Shown piece by piece: positions 17,532-27,170 of a DNA stretch of 64,000 nt. Position numbers and translations under genes: made by a program. Origin of the DNA: Pedobacter sp. (GTDB lineage: Bacteria > Bacteroidota > Bacteroidia > Sphingobacteriales > Sphingobacteriaceae); NCBI RefSeq assembly GCF_031119335.1, contig NZ_JAVHXT010000009.1, forward strand, positions 117,599 through 181,598, given 5' to 3'. Below the pieces are notes generated by a model. The model saw only the letters and a list, made by a program, of their open reading frames with translations, ran no database searches and was not told where the DNA came from. Each line of letters starts with the position of its first letter. Positions within the stretch are counted from its first letter, which is position 1.

Positions 17532-18625
17532 TGGAAAAGGAAGCAGTAAAACATAGGAAAATCATTCATATCGATATGGATGCCTTTTATGCTTCTGTAG
17601 AGCAAAGAGATTTTCCGGAATTGCGGGGCAAACCTTTGGTAGTGGGTGGTTCGCCAGAAGGAAGAGGCGGAGTAGTAGCAACTTGTAGTTATGAAGCGAG
17701 GGCTTACGGTATCCGATCGGCAATGTCTTCTAAAAAAGCACAGCAACTTTGTCCCTACGCTATTTTTGTATATCCCAGATTTAATGCCTACAAAGAAGTT
17801 TCAAAACAAATTAGAGCGATTTTTAGTCGTTACACCGATTTAATAGAACCACTTTCTTTAGATGAAGCTTACTTAGATGTAACCGAAGACAAACTTAATA
17901 TCGGCTCTGCCATCACCATTGCAGAAGAAATTAAGAAAGCCATTAAAGATGAATTGAATTTAACCGCATCGGCAGGAGTTTCTATCAATAAGTTTGTGGC
18001 AAAAATTGCTTCAGATATGAATAAACCAGATGGCTTGACTTTCATTGGTCCTTCAAAAATTGAGAAGTTTATGGAAAAACTGCCTGTAGAAAAATTTCAT
18101 GGCGTAGGTAAAGTTACCGCAGAGCGGATGAAAATGCAGGGAATTAGAAAAGGCAGTGATTTAAAGAAACTTACTGAAGAACGATTGACTTTGCTGTTTG
18201 GTAAATCGGGAAAGTTTTTTTACAACATTGTTCGTGGAATTGACAATCGAGCTGTAAAACCAGACCGAGAAATTAAATCCATCAGTTCTGAAGATACTTT
18301 TGGCTACGATTTGGACAAAGGAAATGAACTGTACGAACGTTTGTTACACATTACACAATCGGCTTTTAAGCGTGTAAACCAATACCAGTTATTCGGAAGA
18401 ACCATCACCGTTAAAGTGAAATTTGCAGATTTTAAGCAGATTACTAGAAGCAATTCTTTCGAGCATGCAATTGTTAGCGAAGATGAAGCAATTCTAGCAG
18501 CACGAACTTTGGTAGAAACCGCCGATTTTGATGGCAAGACAGTACGTTTATTGGGTGTAAGTTTCTCTAATTTTCGTGAACCTAAGGTTAGGAATAGGAT
18601 AGAAGAACAGGTAAAGTTGTTTTGA
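17531..18625 (+). CDS. dinB: DNA polymerase IV (Y family)
   Basis: A 364-residue Y-family translesion polymerase. Catalytic carboxylates are D15 and D17 in HIDMDAFY and D111/E112 in LSLDEAYLDV. The steric-gate region (FYASVE), the RSAMSSKKAQQLCP helix and the helix-hairpin-helix (FHGVGKVTAERMKMQGI) are all present, followed by the little-finger domain. DinB copies damaged templates with low fidelity. The C-terminus ends KVRNRIEEQVKLF, without the usual beta-clamp pentapeptide QLxLF in full, though EQVKLF is close. It is coupled to the upstream hydrolase gene. Confidence 0.96.
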   Translation: MEKEAVKHRKIIHIDMDAFYASVEQRDFPELRGKPLVVGGSPEGRGGVVATCSYEARAYGIRSAMSSKKAQQLCPYAIFVYPRFNAYKEVSKQIRAIFSRYTDLIEPLSLDEAYLDVTEDKLNIGSAITIAEEIKKAIKDELNLTASAGVSINKFVAKIASDMNKPDGLTFIGPSKIEKFMEKLPVEKFHGVGKVTAERMKMQGIRKGSDLKKLTEERLTLLFGKSGKFFYNIVRGIDNRAVKPDREIKSISSEDTFGYDLDKGNELYERLLHITQSAFKRVNQYQLFGRTITVKVKFADFKQITRSNSFEHAIVSEDEAILAARTLVETADFDGKTVRLLGVSFSNFREPKVRNRIEEQVKLF

Positions 18626-18937
18626 ATTTAATACATTAAGGAATTAAGATTAATTTAAAAATAATATACATCTTAATTAACCATTATAATTCTTTAAATA
18701 GTTTTGGCTATCTGCGAAAAATGCCTAAGCGGGTTGGGGATTTTTTGATAGAAAGGGGAGCGTCGGAAAGGCACATAGTGGGATTGACAAACATTTTCGT
18801 AAATTTTTGACACTACAAAAATTGAATTTTATAGCTTTGATATTGCCTGACTAGGTATTATTGGGATTTTAATTAGATTTATTAGTGGTCATTTTAATCA
18901 GTTTCTTAATGTTTCATATTCTGCGTAGATTTACAGT
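18626..18937. other. 312-base intergenic region with a possible 29-codon frame
   Basis: AT-rich DNA between dinB and pdeM. In the middle is a relatively G-rich stretch with a short frame, 18721-18810 (MPKRVGDFLIERG...), faintly like the start of GspE N-terminal domains. No Shine-Dalgarno is visible. No RNA gene was recognised. Confidence 0.3.
18926..18933 (+). promoter_or_regulatory. Candidate -7 promoter element for pdeM (TAGATTTA)
   Basis: One base from TAnnTTTG, ends 4 bases before the GTG start. A TTTC lies 20 bases upstream at 18902-18905, at the expected -33 spacing. Confidence 0.4.
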
Positions 18938-19573
18938 GTGAACATCGAAATTAGAGGCGAAGAATTAATTTTAGATAAAGAGCGAGCTGTATTCCTTCCA
19001 AAAGAACAGCTTTTAGCGATTAGCGATTTACATTTAGGCAAGGCAGCTCATTTTCGCAAAGCGGGTTTGGCTATTCCCACTACAGTTTCGCAAAATGATG
19101 TCAATAGGCTAGAAGTATTGCTTCAAAAATATAAGCCTAAAATATTATTAATCAATGGAGATATGTTTCATAGTGATCATAATTCTGAGATTGAAGAATT
19201 TGCCAATTGGCGGGAAGGATTTAAGGAAATCAACTTTGTTTTAGTGAAAGGAAACCACGATAAGCAAAAGGAGGAGATTTATGCTAACATGAATGTGGAC
19301 GTTCATGACCCAACATACAGTACCGATAGCTTTTGCTTTATCCACGACAGTTTAAAATGCCAATCTGAGCTTTATTCTATTGGAGGCCATATCCATCCAG
19401 GCGTAAGCGTTTATAACAAAGCCAAGCAGCACTTACGATTTCCATGCTTTTATTTTGGCGAAACCTACGCTTTGCTGCCAGCGTTTAGTGCCTTTACCGG
19501 ATTGCAAATAGTTAAACCAAAGGAAAACGAACTAATTTTTGCCATCACGCCTACAAAAGTGGTGAAGGTTTAG
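18938..19573 (+). CDS. pdeM: Ligase-associated DNA damage response endonuclease PdeM
   Basis: A 211-residue calcineurin-like metallophosphoesterase. Metal-binding motifs in order: SDLHLGKAAHFRKAG, NGDMFHSDH, VKGNHDKQ, and IGGHIHPG. The DLHLGKxxHFR variant is typical of PdeM, which in many bacteria is grouped with a DNA ligase, an exonuclease and an Lhr-like helicase in a DNA repair set. Here it stands alone; the helicase end is about 43 kb away at 63036. The start is GTG at 18938. It ends only 3 bases before the convergent gene at 19577, so the two 3' ends share the termination region. Confidence 0.9.
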   Translation: MNIEIRGEELILDKERAVFLPKEQLLAISDLHLGKAAHFRKAGLAIPTTVSQNDVNRLEVLLQKYKPKILLINGDMFHSDHNSEIEEFANWREGFKEINFVLVKGNHDKQKEEIYANMNVDVHDPTYSTDSFCFIHDSLKCQSELYSIGGHIHPGVSVYNKAKQHLRFPCFYFGETYALLPAFSAFTGLQIVKPKENELIFAITPTKVVKV

Positions 19574-19576
19574 TGC

Positions 19577-20296
19577 TTAAAAATATTTGTCTATGGTAAT
19601 ACCGTAGGTAATATTTAAATTTTCCCTACTTGTGATATTCATTCTATTGTAAGTTAGTGCAGTGTTTAGGTTAATCCATTTTTTTAGTTGTACACCTAAC
19701 TTATTGAAACTTCTGATGATGTAATCTCTACCGTTAGAAAACGAGTTCTGTAGAAAATTACTGCCCTCAAATATGATGATATCTTTAATCATCAATCGAT
19801 ATTGCAGCCGTAAAGAATTTCTATAGGTATCGTAACGCGTATCAGCCAGCAGATTGCTTGTGTCGTATAAAACACCATCGCTAATGTTTACATAAAAATT
19901 TTCCTTATCAACAATGTTGTAAGCTACTCCTAAACCAGCCTGCACTTGGTGATTAATTTTCAAAGAAAAACTACTGGTGTAGTTCAATAATCCCCAATAA
20001 TAGAAATGTGGGATAGTCTTATAGAGGTTGAAATTAAGTGTTGAAGAGAAGTCGTTATTGCTTACTTCATCATTTTGCTTACCGTACAACCAACTCGTAG
20101 TTGAATTGAGTACAATACTTTTTTTCTTGATCCCAAAATTAACCCCGTTGTTCAAAAGATAAGCGTCGGAAGTATTGGTTTTGTTTACCGAACCAGCAGC
20201 ATTTAGTCCCAAATGATAAAAAGTGCTGTCATTATATTGAGCCCTTAACAGCAAACAGGACATCATCATCGCTATGCATAATACAAATTTCTTCAT
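19577..20296 (-). CDS. DUF481-like outer-membrane protein
   Basis: A 239-residue exported protein. I use the internal ATG that gives MKKFVLCIAMMMSCLLLRAQ, a signal peptide; the longer frame upstream overlaps the BrkB gene and has no such start. The mature part is a series of amphipathic beta strands (LNSTTSWLYGK, STLNFNLYKTIPHFYYWGLLNYTSSFSLKINHQ in two parts), ending with a C-terminal aromatic, Phe, as in outer-membrane barrels. DUF481 proteins are described as salt-induced outer-membrane proteins in some species. The substrate, if any, is unknown. Confidence 0.8.
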   Translation of the reverse strand: MKKFVLCIAMMMSCLLLRAQYNDSTFYHLGLNAAGSVNKTNTSDAYLLNNGVNFGIKKKSIVLNSTTSWLYGKQNDEVSNNDFSSTLNFNLYKTIPHFYYWGLLNYTSSFSLKINHQVQAGLGVAYNIVDKENFYVNISDGVLYDTSNLLADTRYDTYRNSLRLQYRLMIKDIIIFEGSNFLQNSFSNGRDYIIRSFNKLGVQLKKWINLNTALTYNRMNITSRENLNITYGITIDKYF

Positions 20297-20316
20297 TGCG
20301 TGTAATAGAAAACCTG

Positions 20317-21264
20317 TTATCCGCTTTGTGTATTCTGATCTACAGGTGTGTTTCCAGTTTCTATTTCTACCTGTTTCGTACTTACAGCATAATGCGAAGG
20401 TCGAATTTCTGAACCGTAGGTAATGGCGTATGCTTTTGTAAATTCTGCACCAAAATAAAGAATAATGGCAGAATAATAAGTCCACAACAGCAGAATAACT
20501 AACGAGCCTGCCGCCCCATAAGTACTGCCAACATCGCTCTGCCCAATATAAATGGAGATAGCAAACTTACCAATCATGAACAAAATGGCTGTAACTAACG
20601 ATCCTAGAGCAACATCACGCCATTTAATTTCTGCATCGGGTAGCACTTTGAAGATTACACCAAAAATTAGTGCAATCACAAGTAAAGTGACAATTTGGTT
20701 GATGATGTAAAATACGATAACCGAAACTTCAGAAAAACGTATTTCTAACTGTCTGCTAAAACCATCTAATAATGAGGTTACAGCTAAGGAAACCAATAGT
20801 AGGAAACCCAAACTAATGATCACCGAAAACGATAGAAACCTATTTTGCAGCATTTTTAACCAACCTCTTTTAGGTTTAGGTTTAATGCCCCAAATGGTGT
20901 TAATAGAATCTTGAATATCCGCAAATACAGTTGTGGCACCAACCAATAGCGTAACAATACCAATAATGAAGGCAATATTGCCCTTGTTTCCAATAGCAGC
21001 TTTTTTAACGATATCTTGAAGTTGTAGAGCAGTTTCCTTACCCATAAAACCACTTAATTGCTGATAGATTTGCCCTTCTGCGGCTTCTTGCCCGAGAAAA
21101 ATGCCGCATAGCGAAATGATTACCACTAATAACGGAGCCATTGAAAAGACCGTATAATAAGCGAGTGAACCACTCAATTTGGTAACGTTGTGGTCGCTAA
21201 ATCCGCTGAAAGCGTTCTTAAATACCTGAAAAGCACCTTTAAAGGTTAGTTTGTTCTTTTTCAT
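20317..21264 (-). CDS. YihY/BrkB family inner-membrane protein
   Basis: A 315-residue membrane protein with about six hydrophobic segments (around 37-57, 95-115, 140-165, 180-205, 215-235, 245-270). The family motif region is LAYYTVFSMAPLLVVIISLCG, split here as SLAYYTVFSMAPLL and VVIISLCG, with SVYGAAGSLV-like GSTYGAAGSLVILLLWTYYSA. Function is unresolved in most bacteria; the old ribonuclease BN assignment is wrong. It overlaps the upstream holin-like gene by 4 bases, so the two form an operon. The C-terminal tail after residue 285 is hydrophilic. Confidence 0.9.
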   Translation of the reverse strand: MKKNKLTFKGAFQVFKNAFSGFSDHNVTKLSGSLAYYTVFSMAPLLVVIISLCGIFLGQEAAEGQIYQQLSGFMGKETALQLQDIVKKAAIGNKGNIAFIIGIVTLLVGATTVFADIQDSINTIWGIKPKPKRGWLKMLQNRFLSFSVIISLGFLLLVSLAVTSLLDGFSRQLEIRFSEVSVIVFYIINQIVTLLVIALIFGVIFKVLPDAEIKWRDVALGSLVTAILFMIGKFAISIYIGQSDVGSTYGAAGSLVILLLWTYYSAIILYFGAEFTKAYAITYGSEIRPSHYAVSTKQVEIETGNTPVDQNTQSG

Positions 21265-21692
21265 ACTTTTCTTCTATCATTCAATAGTTCCAACAATGCA
21301 TTACGGTCTATTACTTTTTCATCCGCCTCTTCGTCCTCAGTTTCTTGTCGCTTTTCGAAATAGCGTGCAATGGTAAGCCCAGCAAAATATCTGTTAACAG
21401 CTTCTCTTTTCCACAAAACAATAAGGGCTGTTAGAGAGAGTATCAATGTAGAAGCTAAAAATCCTAAAACATGACTGCTAAAAAATACCGATAACGAAAA
21501 TGATAAGGTAATGCTAGTCAAGAAAATGACCAGAAGGATACCCACAACAATTACAGCGTTGGTAATTAGGTCGGCAATTAGTTTACACACGCTCAATACA
21601 AGACGGTACTTATGTATTCTTAATTTTGTTTTAGCACGTTCTTTTGCCGTTTCCCAATAATTTGTAAAGAGTTTAAATAGCTTTTTCTGCAT
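21261..21692 (-). CDS. Phage-holin superfamily III-like membrane protein
   Basis: A 143-residue protein with two central membrane segments at about 42-65 and 72-92 and long charged ends: a basic N-terminus and an acidic C-terminus (RQETEDEEADEKVIDR). The layout fits the actinobacterial-holin-X/phage holin superfamily III annotation used for such chromosomal genes in Bacteroidota. No phage genes are nearby, so a lysis role is unlikely. It is the first gene of a two-gene operon with BrkB, with an ATGA-type 4-base overlap. Confidence 0.72.
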   Translation of the reverse strand: MQKKLFKLFTNYWETAKERAKTKLRIHKYRLVLSVCKLIADLITNAVIVVGILLVIFLTSITLSFSLSVFFSSHVLGFLASTLILSLTALIVLWKREAVNRYFAGLTIARYFEKRQETEDEEADEKVIDRNALLELLNDRRKV

Positions 21693-22083
21693 AGTATCAA
21701 ATTGTATTAATTTAACTCAAACACTAAAAAAAAGTTTGCTTTAAATTTATAATTGAGGGAAGAAACGGTAGCAACATCAGTTGATATCTAAATTTTATAG
21801 GACTACTTGTTTCAAAACATAGATTATAATTATCATTTATAAATGAAGTTATTAAGTTTTTGTAAATCACGTAGATACATGATATTTAATTCGTAAAGAT
21901 GTTTTGCTGAATTTGAAAATAAACGGTAGAATGATTAAAATTTTCTTACATTGGGGTTAAATACGTGTTTTTATGAAGAAAAATACTTGTTTTATAAAAG
22001 TGTTTTAAACACACTGTGAAATTTAAAAATGTTGCTTTGGTGTTATAAACCATTGCTTGTGGTACTTACGAAAGCCAATTGTC

Positions 22084-22105
22084 TATTTAACATGAATGTT
22101 AAATA
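22084..22105. promoter_or_regulatory. Perfect 10-bp inverted repeat in the 498-base gap before the receiver gene
   Basis: TATTTAACAT and ATGTTAAATA around a GA spacer. It sits 85 bases before the start of the receiver protein at 22191 and 390 bases from the divergent holin-like gene. The rest of the 21693-22190 gap is AT-rich and shows no gene. It could be a dimeric repressor site or just an AT palindrome. Confidence 0.4.
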
Positions 22106-22190
22106 CCCTGCAAATTGGATTAGCTTTATGGAGTAATTCGGCATGGTTTCAGTTTGTTGGTTGGTTCGGATATTATAATTAATTTCGGAC

Positions 22191-22571
22191 ATGGAAGCAA
22201 CTTTTGGGCAGAGAAAAAAAATCGTCGCTGTTTTTGATGACGATCGTGATTTGTTGGATATCTACTCATATTTGTTAGAAGAAGATGGCTACGAGGTTGT
22301 TTTATACAGCAACTGTAATGATGTTGTTGCCAAGATGAAGGAATTACTTCCAAACATCATATTGATGGATAATTGGATTCCTGTAATGGGCGGTGTAGCT
22401 GCTATTGAAGAAATTAGGAAAGAAGAGGAGCTTCGTCATATTCCTATTATCTTGGTTTCAGCAAATAATGATGTGGAGAAGCTTGCTGAGAAAGCAGGAG
22501 CGGATGGAGCGATTGCCAAGCCTTTTGAATTCAGCGACTTGTTGTGTCTGATAGCCAAATTATCAGCCTAA
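22191..22571 (+). CDS. Stand-alone response regulator receiver domain
   Basis: A 126-residue single-domain receiver. Acidic residues DDD at 16-18, phospho-acceptor D60 in IILMDNWIPVMGG, S90 in ILVSAN and K110 in AIAKPFEF are all in place. It lies 28 bases ahead of the multi-PAS histidine kinase on the same strand, so the two are likely co-transcribed, and this is the most plausible phosphate acceptor for that kinase. There is no output domain, so the signal must go to another protein. The sequence differs more from the receivers at 26492 and 28390 than those do from each other. Confidence 0.94.
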   Translation: MEATFGQRKKIVAVFDDDRDLLDIYSYLLEEDGYEVVLYSNCNDVVAKMKELLPNIILMDNWIPVMGGVAAIEEIRKEEELRHIPIILVSANNDVEKLAEKAGADGAIAKPFEFSDLLCLIAKLSA

Positions 22572-22599
22572 GCTTATTTCATTTTAACCTAATTAACGG

Positions 22600-25500
22600 A
22601 TGCCTACGTATTCTGAAAAAGATCCTTTAGCATTTCTCAGAGGAAGCGAACATATCGCACAACTTATTCTATCCCAAAATTGGGAAGGAACTGAAGTAGG
22701 GCATCCATCAAGTTGGCCACTACGTCTAAAGTATGCAATTAGCGCACAGCTGGTAAACCCTTGCCCGTCTTTTGTTTGCTGGGGAAAGCAACGAATTTTT
22801 ATTTATAATGCAGCTTTTGCAACTCTGTTTCCAGATCTGGATATAAAACAAGGTAGCGAAGATGCTGGTTTTCTTGCATTTGGACTACACTGGGGTAAGG
22901 TTTCTGCCGCTATTGAAAATGCTTATCAAAATAAAGGAACAATAGTTAAAGGCGTTCGTATTGGCACGCATGGTAGGCTGGGCCAGCGTTACTTAGACAT
23001 CTCAATGGGGACGCTATTTGAGTTAGATGGCGAGATTTTTGGCGCTTGGGGTATCTGTCAGGAAAAAACTTACGAGTTAGTTGCAGGCGATATTCTACGA
23101 GCAAGCCAACAACACATGCGCAGTATGATTGGCAATGCGCCAATTGGAATTTGTGTTATCGGAGGGCATCCATTACAAGTAGAAGAAATTAACGATGAAT
23201 GTTTTCGTTTGTTAGGTTTTAGCAATCGTAATGGAAATATTTTGCCGACATTAAATGACCTTTTAGGTGATTTGTCTACCTTTATGGATGAAGGTATTCC
23301 ACAATATCTTCGTGAAATTTCTCAAGAACAACTAGTAGACGGCAGAAAACAGTTGCGCTACATTGACCTTATGGTTTCGCCATTTCAGAATCGAACAGGA
23401 CATACTAGTGGCTTAACTGTCTTGGTAATAGATGTAACAGATCGTGTTGAAGCTAATCAATCTCTTTATCAGGTTAATGAAGAAATTGCAGCAGCGAACG
23501 AAGAGCTGGCTGCATCTAACGAAGAATTAACTGCTACCAACGAAGACCTAGATTTAGCTAGGCGTAATTTAGCAACATCCTTAGAAAGACTGGGCGAAAA
23601 GGAACAGCAAATTCGTCAAATGGTTTCTAATGCTCCCTTTCCAATTGCACTTTATGTAGGCAGAGAAATGAGAGTTGTAGAAGCTAACCAGGCCTTGATA
23701 GATGTTTGGGGAAAAGGACCAGATGTAATTGGAAAAACCTACAGCGAAGTTTTGCCCGAGCTAGAAAGCCAATCGGTTTATGATCAGCTAACGGGTGTGT
23801 TTGACACCGGAATTCCTTTTCATGCTCGTAACCAACGTATCGATTTGGTTATGTACGGGGAACTTAAGACATTCTATTTCAATTATAGTTTTACGCCGTT
23901 GCACGATTTAGATGGTAATGTTTATGGAGTAATGAATACCGCTGCCGATGTTACTGATTTGTTTGTAGCAAAGCAAAAGGTAGAACAAGGCGAAAAGAAT
24001 ATTAAAAATATGATTTCGCAGGCGCCAGTAGCCATGTGCTTATTAGAGGGGCCAGAATATCATATTAAATTAGCCAACGAGGCTATGTTAGACATTTGGG
24101 GAAGATCAGCAGCAGAAACAATCGGTTTACCTGTTTTTGAAGCCCTGCCAGACGCTAAGGCGCAAGGCTTGGAAGAAGCAATGGATCAAGTTTATTTGAG
24201 TGGCAAATCTTTTAATGCTTCAGAGCAGCCTGTTTTATTAATGAGGCATGGAAAGCCCGAGGTTGTTTATCAGAACTTCGTTTATCAACCATATCGTGAT
24301 GGAGAAGGAAAAGTGATAGGTATCCTAGCAATTTCAGTTAATGTTACCGAAATGGTGATTTCTAGGAGACAGGTAGAAGAAACCTACAGCCGATTGAACC
24401 TTGCAGCATCTGCCGCTAATTTAGGACTGTTCGATATGGATGTAAAGTCTGGAAAGTTAGAATGGGATGAACGTTGCAAGTTTTTCTTCGGTATTGATGC
24501 TGACCAAGACATTGAATACGAACGAGATTTTGTTAAAGGTTTGCATCCAGAAGATGTGGAGCATACTATACTCGCTGTAGAGAAGGCAATGGAACCTTCT
24601 AGCGACGGTACTTTTGTACAAGAGTATCGTACGGTGGCGCACAATAACGGGCAAGTAAGATGGATCAGAGCAGTAGGGAAAGTTTATTTCGATGAACAAA
24701 GACAACCTAGCAGATTTGTTGGTGTAGTATCAGATATCAGCGATGCTAAATCTGCTGAGCAGCAAGCCAGAGAATCTGCAGAGCGAAAAAGCCAATTGGC
24801 GGCTATTGTAGAATCTTCCGATGACGTGATTATCAGTAAAGATCTTAACGGTGTCATTGCTAGTTGGAATCCTTCGGCACAACGTATGTTTGGTTATACC
24901 TCCGAAGAAGCAATTGGCAAACATATTTCTATAATTATACCAGAAGATAGGCTTAATGAAGAAACGCTGATTATTTCGAGAATTAGAGCAGGCCAGAAAG
25001 TGGATCATTTTGATACCGTAAGGCAGGCAAAAGACGGATCTCCTAGACACCTGTCTATTACAGTATCTCCAATTACTGATGGTAGTGGAAACGTTGTTGG
25101 TGCTTCTAAAATAGCTAGAGATATTTCCTTACAATTGGCTGCCAAAGTTGCTACCGCTAAATATACCGAACGTGTTGAGGCTATTAATTTAGTAATTAAC
25201 GCTATTTCTAGAGAAGTAGTGGCCGACAATATGTTGGTAAGTGTAATTCAACTAACTATTCATCTAATTGGTGCAGAGTTTGGCGGCTTTTTGGCATCAG
25301 AAAAACAGAAAGGAATACTGAGCAATTATGCTGCACCACTAAACAGTTTGTCTGAAGATGTAATCAAGTTACTTCCTAATACCATCTCCAGTTTAGAAAA
25401 AGAGCAAGAAATGGATCCGGTTTTTTATTGGGGAAAACTACATACACTCGGTTTGCAATATAAAATTGATGAGCAGAAGCGTTCGCTAAACAGTCTGATT

Positions 25501-26346
25501 ACGGTTAATGTTTCTTCTGCGGAGAAAGAAAACATCGGAACGCTTTATTTTGGACATCATGAAACAGATTTTTTTAACAGCGAGCACGGAAATCTGTTAC
25601 TTTCAATTGCTGCTCACCTTTCTTTGGGAGTAGAAAAGGCTTTGCTTTACGAAAAAGTATTAGACCTTAACCAGAAAAAAGACGAATTTATCAGCTTGGC
25701 TAGCCACGAGCTTAAAACGCCGCTAACTGGTATCAATGGATACATACAAATTTTGATGCGTTTAGTGCGGGAGGAGCAGCCGGGTAAATACTTAGGCAAA
25801 ACATACCAGCAGGTACAGAAACTTACAGCACTAGTTAACGATTTACTTGATGTTTCTAAGATTGAGGCAGGTAAACTTAAATTTAGTACTGACCAGATAG
25901 ACCTTGTTAAAGTTATTTCAGATACTATAGAAATGGTAGTGGAAACTAACAACAGTTATCAAATTAACTTTAATACAGCTTTTAAAGAGTGTATAATTAT
26001 AGCTGATGGGCAACGGATGGAACAAGTGCTGAACAACCTGCTTTCTAACGCTATTAAATATTCTCCTGGAACAAATAGGATAGAGGTCTTGCTAGAAATT
26101 GTTGGGAATTATGCTTTAGTAGGTGTAAAAGATTTTGGTATGGGTATTCCACAAGAGAAAATTTCTAACCTATTTTCTAGGTTCTATCGCATAGATGAAC
26201 ATACACCGAATATATCAGGGCTTGGCATAGGACTTTACTTATCCAAAGAAATTATTTCTAGGCATAATGGACAAATATGGGTAGAATCGGAAATTGGAAA
26301 GGGAAGTATCTTTTGGTTTAAATTGCCTTTAGGAACTAATAATTGA
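22600..26346 (+). CDS. Multi-PAS/GAF sensor histidine kinase
   Basis: A 1248-residue soluble sensor kinase; no clear transmembrane segment was seen. In order: an N-terminal PAS-like region (about 1-160), PAS (170-285), a repetitive coiled coil with EEIAAANEELAASNEEL-type heptads (288-335), PAS (337-460), PAS (467-590), PAS_3 (595-720), PAS (730-850), GAF-like (870-1010), HisKA with H1036 in LASHELKTPL, and HATPase_c (about 1100-1248) with NNLLSNAIKYSPG and the G boxes. Several PAS domains end in N-V-T or D-V-T linkers. No receiver is fused. Its likely partner is the receiver just upstream. Ligands or cofactors cannot be read from the sequence. Confidence 0.95.
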   Translation: MPTYSEKDPLAFLRGSEHIAQLILSQNWEGTEVGHPSSWPLRLKYAISAQLVNPCPSFVCWGKQRIFIYNAAFATLFPDLDIKQGSEDAGFLAFGLHWGKVSAAIENAYQNKGTIVKGVRIGTHGRLGQRYLDISMGTLFELDGEIFGAWGICQEKTYELVAGDILRASQQHMRSMIGNAPIGICVIGGHPLQVEEINDECFRLLGFSNRNGNILPTLNDLLGDLSTFMDEGIPQYLREISQEQLVDGRKQLRYIDLMVSPFQNRTGHTSGLTVLVIDVTDRVEANQSLYQVNEEIAAANEELAASNEELTATNEDLDLARRNLATSLERLGEKEQQIRQMVSNAPFPIALYVGREMRVVEANQALIDVWGKGPDVIGKTYSEVLPELESQSVYDQLTGVFDTGIPFHARNQRIDLVMYGELKTFYFNYSFTPLHDLDGNVYGVMNTAADVTDLFVAKQKVEQGEKNIKNMISQAPVAMCLLEGPEYHIKLANEAMLDIWGRSAAETIGLPVFEALPDAKAQGLEEAMDQVYLSGKSFNASEQPVLLMRHGKPEVVYQNFVYQPYRDGEGKVIGILAISVNVTEMVISRRQVEETYSRLNLAASAANLGLFDMDVKSGKLEWDERCKFFFGIDADQDIEYERDFVKGLHPEDVEHTILAVEKAMEPSSDGTFVQEYRTVAHNNGQVRWIRAVGKVYFDEQRQPSRFVGVVSDISDAKSAEQQARESAERKSQLAAIVESSDDVIISKDLNGVIASWNPSAQRMFGYTSEEAIGKHISIIIPEDRLNEETLIISRIRAGQKVDHFDTVRQAKDGSPRHLSITVSPITDGSGNVVGASKIARDISLQLAAKVATAKYTERVEAINLVINAISREVVADNMLVSVIQLTIHLIGAEFGGFLASEKQKGILSNYAAPLNSLSEDVIKLLPNTISSLEKEQEMDPVFYWGKLHTLGLQYKIDEQKRSLNSLITVNVSSAEKENIGTLYFGHHETDFFNSEHGNLLLSIAAHLSLGVEKALLYEKVLDLNQKKDEFISLASHELKTPLTGINGYIQILMRLVREEQPGKYLGKTYQQVQKLTALVNDLLDVSKIEAGKLKFSTDQIDLVKVISDTIEMVVETNNSYQINFNTAFKECIIIADGQRMEQVLNNLLSNAIKYSPGTNRIEVLLEIVGNYALVGVKDFGMGIPQEKISNLFSRFYRIDEHTPNISGLGIGLYLSKEIISRHNGQIWVESEIGKGSIFWFKLPLGTNN

Positions 26347-26491
26347 TGTTCAGTGAAATAAGAAACTTTAAAGATGACATCAATATTTTATGGATTGAAA
26401 CTTTTTTGCAGTGATCAATAGACGGATTGTAGTTGGATTATTTTATCCAAAATCTATCTGTTAATGGAAGAGAGGTTTCAATTTGCGTATT

Positions 26492-26857
26492 TCAGCTTAA
26501 CAACTTGTCAACTTTTTCTAAAAGCGTATTAATATCAAATGGCTTGGGAATAAAATCATCAGCGCTGCTCACTTGTTTAAATTTAGCCAAACCGATGTGC
26601 GCCGACATAATGATAATTGGAATATCTTTCAGCAAGTCATCTTTCTTTACAACTTGTTCACAAAGATCTAAACCATTTCCGTCTGGAAGCATCACATCCA
26701 TAAGAAATAGGTCTGGGTTATTATTTTCAGTTAAAGCAGCTTTAAATAGAGTTGCATTCTCAAATAGCCTAACTTCATGGCCTTCTTCTTGAAGCAGAAA
26801 GGAAATAACATCTCTGATATCAGGATCATCTTCGATAATCCATATTTTTTTATTCAT
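26492..26857 (-). CDS. Stand-alone response regulator receiver domain
   Basis: A 121-residue receiver with no output domain. Acidic residues E9-D10-D11, phospho-acceptor D54 in LFLMDVMLPDGNG, S85 in IIMSAH, and K105 in IPKPFD. It is convergent with the multi-PAS kinase (146 bases apart) and close in sequence to the receiver at 28390, sharing MDVMLPDGNG, DDFIPKPF and the spacing of all key residues, so the two look like a recent duplication. It may serve either the multi-PAS kinase or the stressosome kinase at 31919. Confidence 0.94.
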   Translation of the reverse strand: MNKKIWIIEDDPDIRDVISFLLQEEGHEVRLFENATLFKAALTENNNPDLFLMDVMLPDGNGLDLCEQVVKKDDLLKDIPIIIMSAHIGLAKFKQVSSADDFIPKPFDINTLLEKVDKLLS

Positions 26858-27170
26858 TGCGCTAAACTGAAAAGTATATCCAAATTAACAACAAGGATAG
26901 ATGATTGTTTTAATGAATTTAGTTTATTAAAACCTAAAATCTTTATTTATGATGATAAATGCAAATTATAGTTCTGTTTTAATAAGACCAAAAACTAATC
27001 ACATCAAACGCATTTTTGTTGCAGGTGCTAAATGTAGACCATTTGTGCAAAAAATTATTTTGCCAAGGACTTTCTGTGATACGATGTCTTTTTAACTCAG
27101 GTTCTGGTTCTTGAAAAATTAAACAACAAAAGCTGCATCAGAAATAGAAATACCATCATTAGTACTATCG

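Noticed and set aside
20297..20485. Longer N-terminus for the DUF481-like protein
   Set aside because: The extra 63 codons overlap the BrkB gene in another frame and precede a proper signal peptide.
21261..21692. Prophage remnant because of a holin-like gene
   Set aside because: No other phage gene is nearby, and the gene is coupled to BrkB as a normal chromosomal operon.
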